Source of the DNA: Globodera rostochiensis
Taxonomy: Eukaryota > Nematoda > Chromadorea > Rhabditida > Heteroderidae
Assembly (NCBI GenBank): GCA_018350325.1
Contig: JAEVLN010000003.1
Location: 2,465,214 to 2,529,213 of the forward strand
Length of the DNA: 64,000 bases
Reading direction: 5' to 3'
In this document: in pieces, positions 34,501 to 47,000 of the stretch
Layout of the letters: each line of letters starts with the position of its first letter
Position numbering within the stretch: the stretch's first letter is position 1
Program-made: the position numbers and the translations under genes
The notes under the pieces: model-generated
Seen by the model: the letters and a program-made list of their open reading frames with translations, nothing else
What the model was told of the DNA's origin: nothing
Databases searched by the model: none

Positions 34501-37500
34501 AATGCAACAGCTCCTTCCGGTCCGGAATTGATCCCCTCGCTTCCAATGTCGCTTTTCCCTGTTTTGTGAGAAAACAAAACTTCAAACAAAAAAAAGATCA
34601 CGACTTTTTAGAGGGTCAGTCTTTTGTTGTCAACATTTGAGAAGAATCAAACAAATTTGAAGCCCCCCCCCCCATCCATCCATAGATTTTTAATTGGAGA
34701 GAAACCTTTTGCTCTGCCTGATGTCCCAAGTCCTGAATGGTCTGTCGGTAAAGAATGTCGACCTCCTTGTTAAGAAACGACCATTTGTGAGCGTAATGCT
34801 CTCCAATGTCAACACATTCTTTGCACAAAAGTTCGTCGCATGAAAAACAAACAGCGACAAAGTCGGCCCTGTGCTTATTGCAGGCCGCCAATTTGACTTC
34901 CGTCTCCTTCTGCGTGAAGTCGTCCGTCGATTTATTCATGTCGGTAAACATCATAACCTTAAAAAGCACACGGCATTATAAAGAATGGAAACATGACGAC
35001 ATTCAGTTAACTAACGGAATCCAAAAAAAAAACAAAAGATTTGTAAGAGAGAGGCAATTTGGATGGTAATGGTGCAAGACGCGAATCCGAAGGCGAAGCA
35101 CAAGGACAAAAAACTTGTCCGTCATTTTAGAAAGTATGAATCTTATTCTTTTTTGAAACAGTTTTTCACTAATATTTTGTGATGGCTTATGTACATAAGG
35201 GAAGAGCAGGGGAGGAGCTCTGCTTGGTTGGGGGGTTACCAACCCTTGGTCAAATTTTACAAAAAAAAATTTCCCCCATTTAAACTTTCCAAAAAAAACT
35301 ATCCGCTTGCATCGGAAAAAATGTTGATTGATACATAACATCATACAAAATTCACAATTGGAATTCAGAATTCCATTCGCTATGATGCATTCAATAGAGA
35401 CCGGAATTTTGAAAACCGGGCTTGGGTATCCGGATTGCTCAACTCAATCATACCCGGACCGGGTCAAAAACCCCGGGTAGTCCGAAAATCCACTCCGATC
35501 TCTAGAGTATATTATTCATTCATTCTCATCGTCCGTTACCAAAAACAAATTGGAACGAAAAGTTTAGGTAGGTAACTTCTTTTTGATTTCTATCGCGAGC
35601 ATTTTAAATGTTGACTTTCAAAACAAATTGCCAAAGAACAGAGACAATTTCTCCCTCGACGGAATACTTTCAATTTTGAAAAAGGTATCATTTTTTGAAG
35701 AAAAATTAAATAAATGATCCGTCAAAAAATGATGCCTTTGTCGGCGGGTCAGGATTTGATCGGCACACGCATCAAATCGGGCTTTTTTGTTAATAATCAA
35801 ATCAAAAAAGGCTTGGTACCATCCGAAAACACTTTTTGCTGAGCCAACGAAAAATTAAAAAGTATGAGCGATGGCGCCAAAAATTAGGCGGAACACGCTA
35901 TCTTTGGGTGCTTTGTGCAACAAAAAAAAAGAAAAAATTACAGAAAAACGTGAACTTTTGTAAAAAAAATCGGCTTGGACAAAAATATAAATGTAGCAGT
36001 AGTACGAAGTGACTGACATATGCTATGTTAATTGAATAATAGAAATAATACATAAATTACAGGGAATTATTTGTTTTTCCACCTTATGCCCGTCGAACAT
36101 GCGCATGTCATGGTGCGCTTGAACGCATCTGAAATGTATTTGATATTTTCCATCGCTTGGATTTAACGAACGAACTTATTGCACAAATCGCTGCAACAGT
36201 GAAGACAATTTGCGACTGCCGCTTCTTCACTTTTGCATGCCCTACAAATTCGCTCATCGCCTCGCCCATTCAATCCAATCTCGCGAATTCGCACATAATC
36301 CAACAGCCTAAGTTTGGATGATATGGTCAGCAGTTCATTTTTATGTCCGGCCCGAACTGGACTTTTACAAGAAAAAAAAAATCAACCAACATTAGGTTGA
36401 CGAACATGATGTCATTTCCGATGTGCGTTTCCTTAAGGTGTTCGAGTTGAAAAGCATGACGCTTTTGTCAACGAACGCAAAATGGTGGAAACTTTTTTTT
36501 TTCTTGCTTTTTCCATCGGTTTTTTCCATCGGTCTTTTTCATAATTAGTCACCCCTCCAAAAGTAATGAATGGCCATTTTCAGGCCCCGAAGATTGTACA
36601 CAAATACTTTTAAGCAATATTCTCCACCATTGGGGTGTTCTTTCACGGTTTTACTTGGCTGCACACTGGACATCGAATGACACCGGGCGGAGTGGGGCGC
36701 GATGTGTTCGCGTTGTGCTCGAGTTCAAAATCGGTCAATTTATGGTTCATTGACTTTCTGTTGTCAGAGTCGCCTCCGAGCTGTGCAATTACACAGTCTT
36801 CGCACATCGAGTGCAAGCAGTCCAGAACGCGTGGCTGAAGCGCAAAAGGTACGTTTTTAGTCTGTGAGGGGATTTGGTGGTGTGGGGAAAAAATTGAAAT
36901 TTCGAAAAAAATTCTGTTCTGTTCATTTTCTCCTCTTTTAATGGTAGACAAATTCATATTCTTGCCCCCGGCAAAAATTCAAAAAAATATTTCAGATTAG
37001 GATTTAGTCCTCCCCCCCTCCCTCACCCCTCCGGCTATTCTTGTTGGACTCCATGAACTCTACACTTTTAGGAAACGGCCACCAACAAATGCTTCTTCAC
37101 AATATTCCCCCAAGCGAAAAACCACAAATCCTCTCTGGCGGGAACCACCAAATTAGCGTTTGATCAATTAAATTTGTGGCATTTTGCCTAGAGGGCAATA
37201 TATTTGTATGGACGCGGGATTTTGTGTCCACAGCTTTCCGCGTTTAGCTTTGTTATAAAATGGGCCCAATATGTTCATGTTTTACGCTTTCGTGCCATGC
37301 CAACCTTTCTGAATTTTTTGTTGCAGTACGGACAAATTGTCGGATCGTCGGAATGCATGTGGCCGGTGTCCAGCAGGGGACTGGCGGACTGGGACAGACG
37401 TTTCACTCCCTCCTCGTTTTTCGGCTGCTCGTCGTTCGTCGAGTTTCTGCCGAACGCTTCGTTCTCCAAACTGTCGTCCTCCAACGACTTCAAGAGGGTC

Positions 37501-37538
37501 AGGTGGAATGCGTTCTCTCCAATTTCTTGCTCAACCAT
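31547..37538 (-). CDS. nhl-2: TRIM-NHL protein, NHL-2-like
   Basis: RING, B-box1, B-box2, coiled coil and C-terminal NHL repeats, in that order. Exons 37305-37538 (ends DPTICPYCNKKF) and 36655-36834 (CLHSMCEDC, then CPVC) form a split RING. B-box1 is at about 36080-36370 (ICRACKSEEAAVANCLHCC, then CVQAHHD) and B-box2 at about 34700-34960 (CNKHRADFVAVCFSCDELLC). The coiled coil is at 34320-34570 (LSDLEKNQEEKEEYLDSLYQ). NHL repeats follow at 31547-33000 (EIAIADTNNHRC, GVFFLG region, NHYHVVVFNG), ending CTGLKIAADGRIVTLSRQ. Such proteins bind RNA and can act as E3 ligases; C. elegans NHL-2 is a microRNA cofactor. The exact orthologue (nhl-1, -2 or -3) is inference. A 1.1-kb intron at about 34970-36080 holds a degenerate repeat at 35390-35510. 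Confidence 0.83.
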
Positions 37539-38614
37539 TTTGCCCGGTTTTATTGCCTGGAGATACAACAACTGGAGTTGTTCATCCAAAAACGAATAAA
37601 CAGAAGAAAGTGCTTGTTGCTGAATTACACACAAATGCAACCCGGTGTTACACACCTATATGGCCAAAATTCGAACAAATTGACAGAACAGACAAAAAAA
37701 AAAGGAATTCCGTTTTTCTGTGAGCAGCGCGAAAGGACCTAAAAAGTTCATTAACGGGCGGGCCACCATCACACGGACGGAAAGAGTGCGTTGCGCTGCC
37801 ATGTGGAATTTTTTCTGTTCCAAGCCAACCGGGGACAGCATTTTGCTGGGAGATGGATGGGCGGGGGCGAGTGGGTGGATGGGCGGGGGGGGGGATATCG
37901 ATTGGGACGAATTGTAACCGCCAACAATTTCTTTCAACTTCATCTACCGTTGGTTGGCTGGCCGGTTGGCCCAGGGGGTTGTGAAGGAATTAAAATACAT
38001 TTAAATGAATTTATTTTAATGAATATTTATTTATAATATTCCCCAAGAAATTTGCGCGCCTTAAACACGTGATGAAATGGCGTGGCGCGTGGAATATTTG
38101 AAATTAGTTTTGGCCTAAATGAATAGGTTTCTTAGGAGTTGAAAACAACCCCGCATTGAAAAATATGAAAGCAGCGCCAAACCGGTGGGTTTAATTTAAA
38201 ATATTTGAATGATTTTTGCCCAAAAAATAATTACAAATTTAAATCGTAATTGGAATTGGAATGATTGGCCATAAACCAAAAGGGTAGCAATGATCGATTA
38301 AACCATTAAAAGAGTATTTTAACTTGTGTTTGAATTAACCGATCTGATTGACTGGCTAAAGCCAAATTAAGCCGGAAGCCGGACGGTTGAGCCGATACAT
38401 TTTGTAACATTCGGACTTTTATTGCAGAGAAATTACGTAAAGAAAACAAAAATATTTGATGTGTGATGAGATGAATTGCATGGTTTCTTGGGAGCAATGA
38501 TTAGTGAAAGTGATTCGTCCTCGTAATCAATTAAAATACCCGTCTTCACATTCTCTCGCCTTTCATGGATTGAACAGTTTGGGGGGTGTTCTCCTCCTCC
38601 TCCTCCTCCTCCTT
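37539..38614. other. Intergenic region
   Basis: 5' flank of the TRIM-NHL gene and 3' flank of the DOXA gene. Only a G run near 37890 and AT-rich sequence are visible. No gene supported. Confidence 0.4.
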
Positions 38615-41400
38615 TCACCTCTTTCGCCCCCGTCCCCCCTCTTCTTTCACTCCTCCTCCTCCTCTGACTTGGACTCCGTCCGGCGACAGCAATCCGTTCA
38701 CCGCCGGCGCTGTATAATGGAGTTTGTTTCCGTCGTTGTTGACCGCCGACCCGTCCTCCATTTCCGTGATCATCATCCCGTTGTTGTTGTTGTGTTGCTG
38801 TTGTTGTTGTTGAACCCTTCTCCTGGCGGCCATCTCTTTGCTGCTACCTGCTGGCAAGGTCGAGCAGAGCGAAGTGCCGGAGATGGAAAAGATGGACGAG
38901 TCGACGGAATGTTTGCTGATCGGGTCGGAGAGGCTGGAGATGTAAGTGCGGCAGGGCGAATTGCCGGGTTCCATGCGGGAAATGCTGCGACAAGAGGCGG
39001 CCGAATTGGACAGCGAACAGTGCGAAAGGGTCCACGTCGTTTTGCCCGAGGGGCACGGAGTGATCGGAATGGCGGCAAAAACGTCGTCAATGGCTTTTCG
39101 GCCGCCGCCAAAACGACACTTTGGAGGCCCGACGGTGTCGTCGATGGAGGCGGACAGGAAAGTGTGCAGGGAGTACAGACGGAGCGATTGGAGAATGCAC
39201 AGAACGGAGGAGAAGAGAAGTGCCAGAAGGGCTTAACGGAATGGAATGGAACACCGTGACAATGTGTGTGGAAGCAGGGGGAGGACAAGGGCATTTTGGG
39301 GGATGTACACAAGAGAAAGCGCCTAAAAATCCCGAGTTTTTGAATCCGATACACTCGGCACATGCGAGACCAAGATCCGGGGACATTCCCTGCATGAATT
39401 GACGAGACAACAGACCTGCGGAGACACTCATCCAGAAACAGGCACCAAAGCTGGAACAAGTGGATGATGGTGGTGTTTAATGGGAGTGAGAGACGGTTGG
39501 AGACTTACCGGAAGTGCATGAACACCGGGGAGGGGGCGTCGGGGGACGGGAAAGGAATGTGCAAGTCGGATGGAGACTGTGCGATGAACAGCTTAATGTT
39601 GAGACAAAGACATTAGCAGCTTTGACCTTCGAGGGCGTGTGAATGTCGGGGGGATCGGTGTCCCCAACCCCGGGGGGTTTTACGGCACATGTCTGTGGAG
39701 GGCATTTTCTTCATTGGCACCAAAGGGTGGGGGGCGGGTAACAAAAAGTTTGATTATGCGGCCGTGTTTATTCATGCTTGGTCCTGCTGTTAAACACTTA
39801 GAAGACACTGACTGACTGACGTACCACATCCGCGGCCAGTGTCAGAACGCCACAGAGCAGTCCGGCTTTGGCAAAATGATGTGGCAAAAGTGGCAGGAGA
39901 AGGCACTGCAGCAGCCATACAGAAAAAGAGGCCCTGTGTATTGACGGCATCACTTTATGCTCACATGGAACAATAATTTGGGCAAAGAATGGCATTTTGC
40001 CAAAACTGACCAGAGAACGGCGATTGTGAAATGACCCGCGTTTCGGAAATGGCGTCCCCATGCAAAGGCTTCTTGACCGCCCATGCAAAAGTACTGAAAA
40101 TGGTTCATTAATCTTGCATACGGTTTCTGAAAAAGTTTTTAATAATTCTATATCTATTTTAAAAAAAGAATTAAAGTTAATGGAAGAAATAGGAATAAAA
40201 GTTTTGGTTATTCATTTAGGCAGTTCTTTAGGACGTTCTATAGAAGAAGGTTTAGATCAAATTGTTAAAGGAATAGATATTATATTGGACGAATGTAAGT
40301 CAGGAATTATAGCTTTAGAAAATTCTAGTAATTTATAAAAGGATAGGAGGATCTTTTGATCATATTTCTTGTATAATCGATAACGTTAAAGACAAAATAT
40401 TAATCGTTGTTGTTGTCAGGGTTGCCATCGGTAAAACCCAAAAACGTGGAAAATTTTGTCAAAAACGTGGTAAAGCCTTTAATTTAATAAAAATTGTTCG
40501 AAAAATCATTAACTAGCATATTTATCACCATTTTTACTATTTTGAGCAAATTTGGTTGAGAAAGAAAGTAATTATGTATGCCAGGCCCGTGAGTCAGAAA
40601 TTATTTTTTTAGGGAGGGGCAGTTGGGGGAAAAAGTCGAAACGTGGTAAATCCCACGTTTCCGGGGCAAAATGCAACCCTGGTTGTTGTTGTTGTTCACC
40701 CACCTCGAGAACTTTGAGCATTGGAAAGGGTATTCCGTCCGTGTACGTCTTGCGAAGTCCGTCAGTCATTGCACTGACTTTGTCCAGTTTGAACTGTTCG
40801 TTGAGAAAAAGTTCTGTTGGGATGGCGCTTAAAGTGTCCAACTGCAGCTATGTCATGCAAATACATTCACTGGGTTTGGGTTTTTACCTCCGTTGATCGT
40901 TTGTGAAAAAGTCATGCGGACGAATGTCTGCAAAAGAACAAAATGTCACTGATCAACAACAACAACGACAAAACAACAACAAAAAATCGGCTTACATTTT
41001 AACGAAATGTTCATTGAATGGAGACCAACCGAAACGCCCATGCGGACAACATGGCGTTGTCGCGAGTGCGCCTGGAGATGGACAAGCACTTCTGGTGAGG
41101 TGACATTCACTTTCCAGAATGGGAGAACAATGGAACCTCAAAGTGGCAAAACAAAAATATGTTGCAATTGGCGCCATTTATAGCACCGATTAGCATGACA
41201 CCGACGGCGAGTTGGACAGCGATGGTCAGCAGGGAGAGGGCGCGCTGTTCACGAATGCCGGGGAGTACAATGAGAAGCGCGATAAGCAGCAGGGGAAAGG
41301 CGGCGAAAGGGAGCAACAGCTGGAGCAGGAAGGGGGGAATGGGGGACGATTTAGCGGCTCTCTCTCTCTATTAATGAGGCTAATTTTGTGAAGGAGTACT
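38615..41400 (-). CDS. doxa-1: Dual oxidase maturation factor
   Basis: Multi-pass membrane protein needed to bring dual oxidase (BLI-3 in C. elegans, cuticle cross-linking) to the surface. Transmembrane part at 41160-41340 (FPLLLIALLIVLPGIREQRA). Extracellular loop exons include SPEVLVHLQAHSRQ, VGLHSMNISLK with its N-glycosylation site, and ELFLNEQFKLDKV. Exon 40704-onward ends PMLKVLE and joins in phase to 40011-40093 (FAWGRHFRNAGHFTIAVLW). Later exons are SFSVWLLQCLLLPLLP, SFGACFWMSVSAG and ALLALLFSSVLCILQSLRLY. A long hydrophilic tail with a Gln/Asn run (QQQQQQHNNNN) ends at 38615. The start codon is unresolved. The intron 40094-40703 holds foreign and mobile DNA. Confidence 0.82.
40094..40405 (+). 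pseudogene. Endonuclease IV (Nfo) fragment, AT-rich, inside a DOXA intron
   Basis: The plus frame reads ENGSLILHTVSEKV, LKKELKLMEEIGIKVLVIHL, GSSLGRSIEEGLDQIV, IIALENSSNL, then a stop. After a one-base shift it continues GGSFDHISCIIDNVKDK. This follows the middle of endonuclease IV: the IELG-type helix, the H-x-GS metal/DNA site, the LEN(T/S) motif, and the following I-I-D-x-V-x-DK helix. Codons are strongly AT-ended, unlike all flanking exons. N- and C-terminal parts are missing. It is broken by the frameshift and lies antisense to the DOXA gene. Origin from a bacterial or microsporidian genome is inference. Confidence 0.82.
40417..40681. mobile_element. hAT-like MITE, 265 bp
   Basis: Terminal inverted repeats CAGGGTTGC at 40417 and GCAACCCTG ending at 40681. 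Both ends are flanked by GTTGTTGT, consistent with an 8-bp target-site duplication (the flank is itself a GTT repeat, so this is not unique). Sub-terminal ACGTGGTAAA motifs occur inside. No coding capacity. Confidence 0.65.
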
Positions 41401-44016
41401 CGGAAGTTGAAGGGCTGCACGGGGCCCAGGGCGGCAGACGCCAAAGAGCCCGAGGCGATCCCTTGGGAAATTGAAGCAAGCATTTTGCCGGAAGCGCAAA
41501 AATTGCTAAACGGGGGAAATAATAATATATGGACAGCCAGAAAGTTGAGCGATCGGGCCAGTTAAAGAACACTGCTCGAGGGGCAAAAAGAGGGGGGAAT
41601 GGACACCGACATTTGGGGGAACGAAACGGGCGGGGGAGGGAGGAGGGCAATCAAATTGACTGATGATCACTCCGTTCGTTTTGTCGTAAACATTAATTGA
41701 GGAAGTGGAAGGAATGGATGATCAATTGGTTTTGCACATTAATTTGGACATTATAAACGGGACGGGGGGGGGCAAAACGGCGCCCGAACATTTTGGCCCA
41801 TTCTCGTGGCCAATGAGCGGCCGGCCATGGCGCTTCTCATCGCCTTCCCCCCAATCTCTTTTTTGGGACGACGAATGGGACGGACGACTTTTGTTTCATC
41901 TGGCGGCTATAGGGAGAGGGAGAGGGGGGGGATTTAATTGTCATGGGTTGGACCATCTCTGAAAGGTGGTGGCCGGGAGGGTGGGGGGGGAACAGGTTTA
42001 GGGGTTTGGGCCCGGGGGATGTGACCACATTGACCATTCATCAGCTTGTGGAGGAGGCTGGGAGCAGGGGAGGATCAATTAGGGGGGAAGGGACGGGCGG
42101 GGGCTGTTCACCGTTCATCGACGAAATGCACCAATAGATTTGGGGGGGGGGGATGGCCTTTTCACAAATTGGGTGAAGAACACACGAAAGAATGTGGAAT
42201 TTATCGACGACAAATCGGCAGATGGAGCAGATGAGGTCAGCAATTTGTAATCATTTCTAAAATTGGAATTTGGTGGGTGACGACGAGTAAACGCCTTGTT
42301 CTCGCCGCCGCCGCCACCCATTCGCAGATTATTTGGAAAGGGACGACCGACCGACCACCAGACAACAACCAACAAACACCCACCAGTGATCTGCCCGTTG
42401 AAAGGGTTGGGGGATTGGCCCAATGGCCCCCCGGGGGGCGGGAGCAAAATACGTTGCGCAAACAACTGACTGCTGGCTGCACTCTCTCCTGACACCATTC
42501 AGTGCACCCCGCGCAGGTTGCCGTCTGTGTGTGTTGTCAATCCCTTTGCAAGTGAAAGGAGGGCAATGGGAGGAGGGGGGGGGGGAGGGAATGAATGGGG
42601 GGGGGGTAGGGGTACCCCCCCCTCACTCTCCCCCTTTTTGGTACTTTCCCCTCCCATCCCGGGACAAAAGATGATCATGGCGACGGCGGTGGTGGTGGTG
42701 CTGTTGAGGGGAGTGGCTGGCTCGCCCTGGAGTCAATTGGACGGCAAATATTCAAAGAATGGGGGGGAGGGGAGGGGGGGAGACTGGATGGGTGGCGGGC
42801 GGATCAATGCAAAACACCCAAATTCCTTTTCTCCAATGTCTCAGCTGCTGGCCGAGTTTTCGCCCCGAAGGTTGAGGACCCCCCCCCCCCCCCCATTTTC
42901 TTCCGGAAAGGTTTTGAGTTTTGTGAGAGAGGGAAAAAGTGACGAATTGTGGGAAATGGAACCTTTAAATGGTGCCATTTTATGGTTTTGTTGTCAGCCG
43001 TCTCCACAATTGCCTTTGGGAATTGCCAACTCATTGGCGCCATTGAGTCACCACCACCCCTTTTGAGCGGTGGGACCCCCGGGGGGGGGGGGGGGGGGGA
43101 GTCGAATAAAAAAATAATTGGAATTTCGATCTCTGAGAGGAGTGACACCCCTCCGGCCTCCCCTCGGGCCCCCCCCCCTCCGGCCCCCTCCCCTCCGGCC
43201 CCCTCCCCTCCGGCCCCCTCCCCTCCGGCCCCCCCCCTCCGGCCCCCTCCCCTCCGGCCCCCTCCCCTCCGGCCCCCCCCCTCCGGCCCCCTCCCCTCCG
43301 GCCCCCTCCCCTCCGGCCCCCCCCTCCGGCCATACTCATTCCTCCCATTACCCCCCCCCCCCCACGGCGGTTTTGTGGTGTAAAATTGTGAACATTGTTG
43401 CCGCACCCCTTTAACTCTTCCTCCCCCTCCTCCTCCTCCTCCTGATGAGGCCATTCAATCCTCGTGTTGAACACGCCAATAACAATAAAAATCAAAAATT
43501 TTTTTTTTGCATTTTTTGATAGTCAAGAATGGCGGGGGCGAATGCGGGGATTTGTTTTGACGGGAACGAACGAAGCTCGGAAAAAGTAGGAGAAGTGCGG
43601 GGGGCGGGGGGGGCGCGAATTGGTACGCCGTGGGGGAGGGGATTATTGTGTTGATGGTGAGGTTAGCACAATTCACCCCGGGGGGGGCGGATTGCCTGGG
43701 TGACACTTTCTGAGTAAATTCCGTTGATTGAGCAGTTTTGTTGAATGGGCTTTTGGCACTTTCGGCAAATAAAATTGGAGCAATTTCAGTCTCGAAAAAA
43801 ATTCACAAATAAATTCCTTCAAATAAAAAGCAACTGACATGGAAAGGATGTGAAGCTATATGTACAATGTCTCAAAGACTCCCTAACGTTGTCTGTTCCG
43901 CTAAATATTGACAAAAAAACACATTGGAAATGAACAAAGAACGAATGCGACCCATGGGTCTGATCAGTCAGTTCATGAAGCTTTCTGATCAATTAGTCCA
44001 TAAGCTTTCTAATCAG
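41401..44016. other. Low-complexity region without a recognised gene
   Basis: G-rich and C-rich simple sequence with runs near 42570, 42890 and 43082, and a 15-bp tandem repeat at 43141-43330. Open frames are artefacts of simple repeats. Some 5' exons of the DOXA gene may lie near 41400-41480. Confidence 0.5.
43141..43330. repeat. 15-bp CCCTCCCCTCCGGCC tandem repeat
   Basis: About 12 units of CCCTCCCCTCCGGCC with some 14-bp variants (CCCCCCCTCCGGCC). Gives Pro/Ser or Gly/Arg repeats in every frame. Confidence 0.93.
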
Positions 44017-47000
44017 TTAGTCCACTTTACTGCTAAGCACTTGCGGCATCGTTCTTCCGCCCCGCTGATCATCATCCCCTCTTGGCTCCTTCTTCGTTTG
44101 CGTTCTGAACACCAATGCCTCCACCTCTTCCGTCCGATTCGTCCCCTCCTCGGCCTTCCCTCCTCCCCTCCGGGCATCCTCATCATCAGTCTCATCCGCT
44201 CGTTGGGCCAACCGAACGGAGTCCAAGTCAATGCCTTTGGTCTCCACCAGCCACAGATAGGACACGGACAGATTCAGAGAGCCCAGCAGAACAACCGCCA
44301 AATAGGCACTCGCCGGCCACAACGAGTTGAGGAAGACGAGCTGAAGGGACGGAGGAAAAACGACGATGAAAATGATCAAAATTTAGAGTTCAGTCTTGAG
44401 ATCCGATCGAGATTTCGATCGAGAATCACTTAAAATCTCGTCGAGATTTACCGAATTTCGGTCGAGAATCACTTAAAATCTCGTCGAGATTTGCCGAGTT
44501 TGATCGAAAATCACTTAAAATCTCGTCGAGATTTACCGAATTTTGATCGAGAATCACTTAAAATCTCGTCGAGATTTGCCGAGTTTGATCGAGAATCACT
44601 TAAAATCTCGTCGAGATTTACCGAATTTCGATCGAGAATCACTTAAAATCTCGTCGAGATTTACCGAATTTCGATCGAGAATCACTTAAAATCTCGTCGA
44701 GATTTACCGAATTTCGATCGAGAATCACTTAAAATCTCGTCGAGATTTGCCGAGTTTGATCGAGGATCAGTCCAATCTCTAATCACAAGCTTTTAATCAG
44801 CTAAATTATCTCCGATCATTGAAAGATCGGTTGGTATGTGATGATCAAACTAATGGACTTACCAAGGGAGCGAACAAAGCGCCGACACGAGCCCAAATTG
44901 GGAATGTTTTGAGGGTTTAGGGAACAATTTGGGAGTAAACGAACCACCAAAGAGCAGGAACCGACGGAAGAAGCTCTGAAAATAGGGAAAGGGAAGTGAT
45001 CGGTCGGTCTGATCAGACCTATCTGAGCTGATCAAAAATTGCTGTCAAAAAATCACCTCAACGGCGTTGGCACCGATTCGACAGAACTAAAAAAGTAAAC
45101 CCAAAAAATGTGATTAAAATCAAACGTTGACGGCGCTTTATTACCAAAGGTAACAAGCGTCCCATGTGAACTCGATGAAGACGGTGCCGAGGAGGTTGAC
45201 CAAAAGAATGCCCACCCCTTGGTGTTCAGCGAGTACAAGCCAACTGAGGAACATAAAGCAGAGGATGACCACGAGCTGTGACCATTGGTGCAAGTTGCGG
45301 CGGGAGAAGCGGGGAAAGTACGTGTCGAACAGGACGAGCAACACTTTGGAGAACGCGATCAGGATGGAGAGCAGAGACTGGAAGAAGGAGGTTGATCGGG
45401 CGGAGGAGAGACCAGAGGTGGGGGGGGGGATGATCAGGAAGGAGGGACCGGGGGGGGCAGAGGATGGCGGATGAACAGAAACCAAATCATCGGCAATCGA
45501 ATTAGGACAAATCTGACACCTGGTTCAGGTACAGGTCGCCGCTGATGAACGCGCTGTTCAGGTCAATGGAATAGCCACAAATAGCTGCTGTGAACCTGAA
45601 CATTGAGGGGAGGGGAGGGGGGGGGGGGGAATTATATATAAATTAATTCAAAATCCTTATAAATTTTAATCTTTTATGAAAGCGCGAAGAACTGACCACA
45701 TCACCCAAAGGACAGCCACCTGTTACAGCAAACTTTACACTTTTTTACATATTTTTTTGGTTAATTACCCACCCGCTTGAACAGCGCCTTTTCGTGGGCC
45801 AAATCGCAAAATGAGCGCTCCTTCTCCGGCACCGCTCTGTGCACCGTTTCGGTGAACGGCACTCCGGCTATTCGGGCAATCCTTTAATTATTCTATTAAT
45901 TACCCCCATAAATTGTTGTTGTTGTTGGTAGTGTATTTACCTTCGTTCGCTGTCTCTCATTTGTTCCAGACGGTTTTTGCTGTGCTTGAGGGGGGGGGGG
46001 GAGTTTGGTTTGGATCCGGCGGGATGGGGCGGGTTACGCAAAGCCGTAGAGTTGAAACCCGGCATTTGTCTCAACCCGGTACCCGAAACCGGTGCCGACG
46101 TTTTTGTCAACCCGCCCCAATCCCTCTGATTTGCGGAATGGTTCCATTGGACGCTTCCCGTCCCAACTGCTAGTAATGTTCGAGACAATAAATTTACCGA
46201 GCCCCGAGACAAGACTTAAGCCCGAGACTCTCGAACATCACTACTACCAAGTGCCACGCCGTCAACCAACCAACCAGCCACATGGGACTTTCGGGGAACA
46301 CGAACACAACAAACAGGAGGGCGGGAAGGGCGGCAATTGCACAGGCAATGCTGGCCGATTGCCAATGGGGGAACAGCAAACAGAGCAAAGTGAGCGCGAG
46401 ACGGGCAATGCCCTGCGGGGATTTTGACGATGGGACGATTTGTTTTCGCTTGGGGGGATGGTTTTGGGTTGTTTTACAAATCATTAAAAAAGAGAATGCC
46501 GAGCAGAGGGGGACAACAACAAACCCAATTGAAGAAGGCACGAAGCGCCTGAGGGGTTGTCGATAAAACAAAATTTGGTCTTTAAACAAACCGACCATTC
46601 GTTGGGCCGGCAAAATTATTTCCATCACAAAAGTGCAGACCACCACCAAAGTGCCGCCGATGGACAGGCCGACCAGAAAGCGGGTAACAAGCAAAAATTG
46701 CCACGAAGTGGCGAAGGCTAACAAAATTAAAAGTTTAAATGGATAAAAGACAAAAATAAATTGTTGTTGCCTGAGGCGACAACAGCCGAAATGCCGAAGG
46801 AGAGGACAAACATTGCGATGGGTCGACGCCCGAAGGCATCCGAAAGGGCACCGGAAGAGAAAGTGCCGAGAAGGACACCACCAAATTGGGCCTGAAAGTG
46901 TCACATGGGTCAGTCACTGGGCCCTCCCCCCCCCGGCACACACCTGAGAGTAAAGGGCGCGTTTGTACGCGTCGGAACCGCAAATCCATCCAAATTGGAG

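Noticed and set aside
38504..39259. 251-codon plus-strand open frame
   Set aside because: It overlaps the last exons of the DOXA gene on the other strand, which have conserved transmembrane motifs and good splice phases.
43118..43414. Pro-rich open frames over the 15-bp repeat
   Set aside because: Open in all frames because of the simple repeat; no unique sequence.
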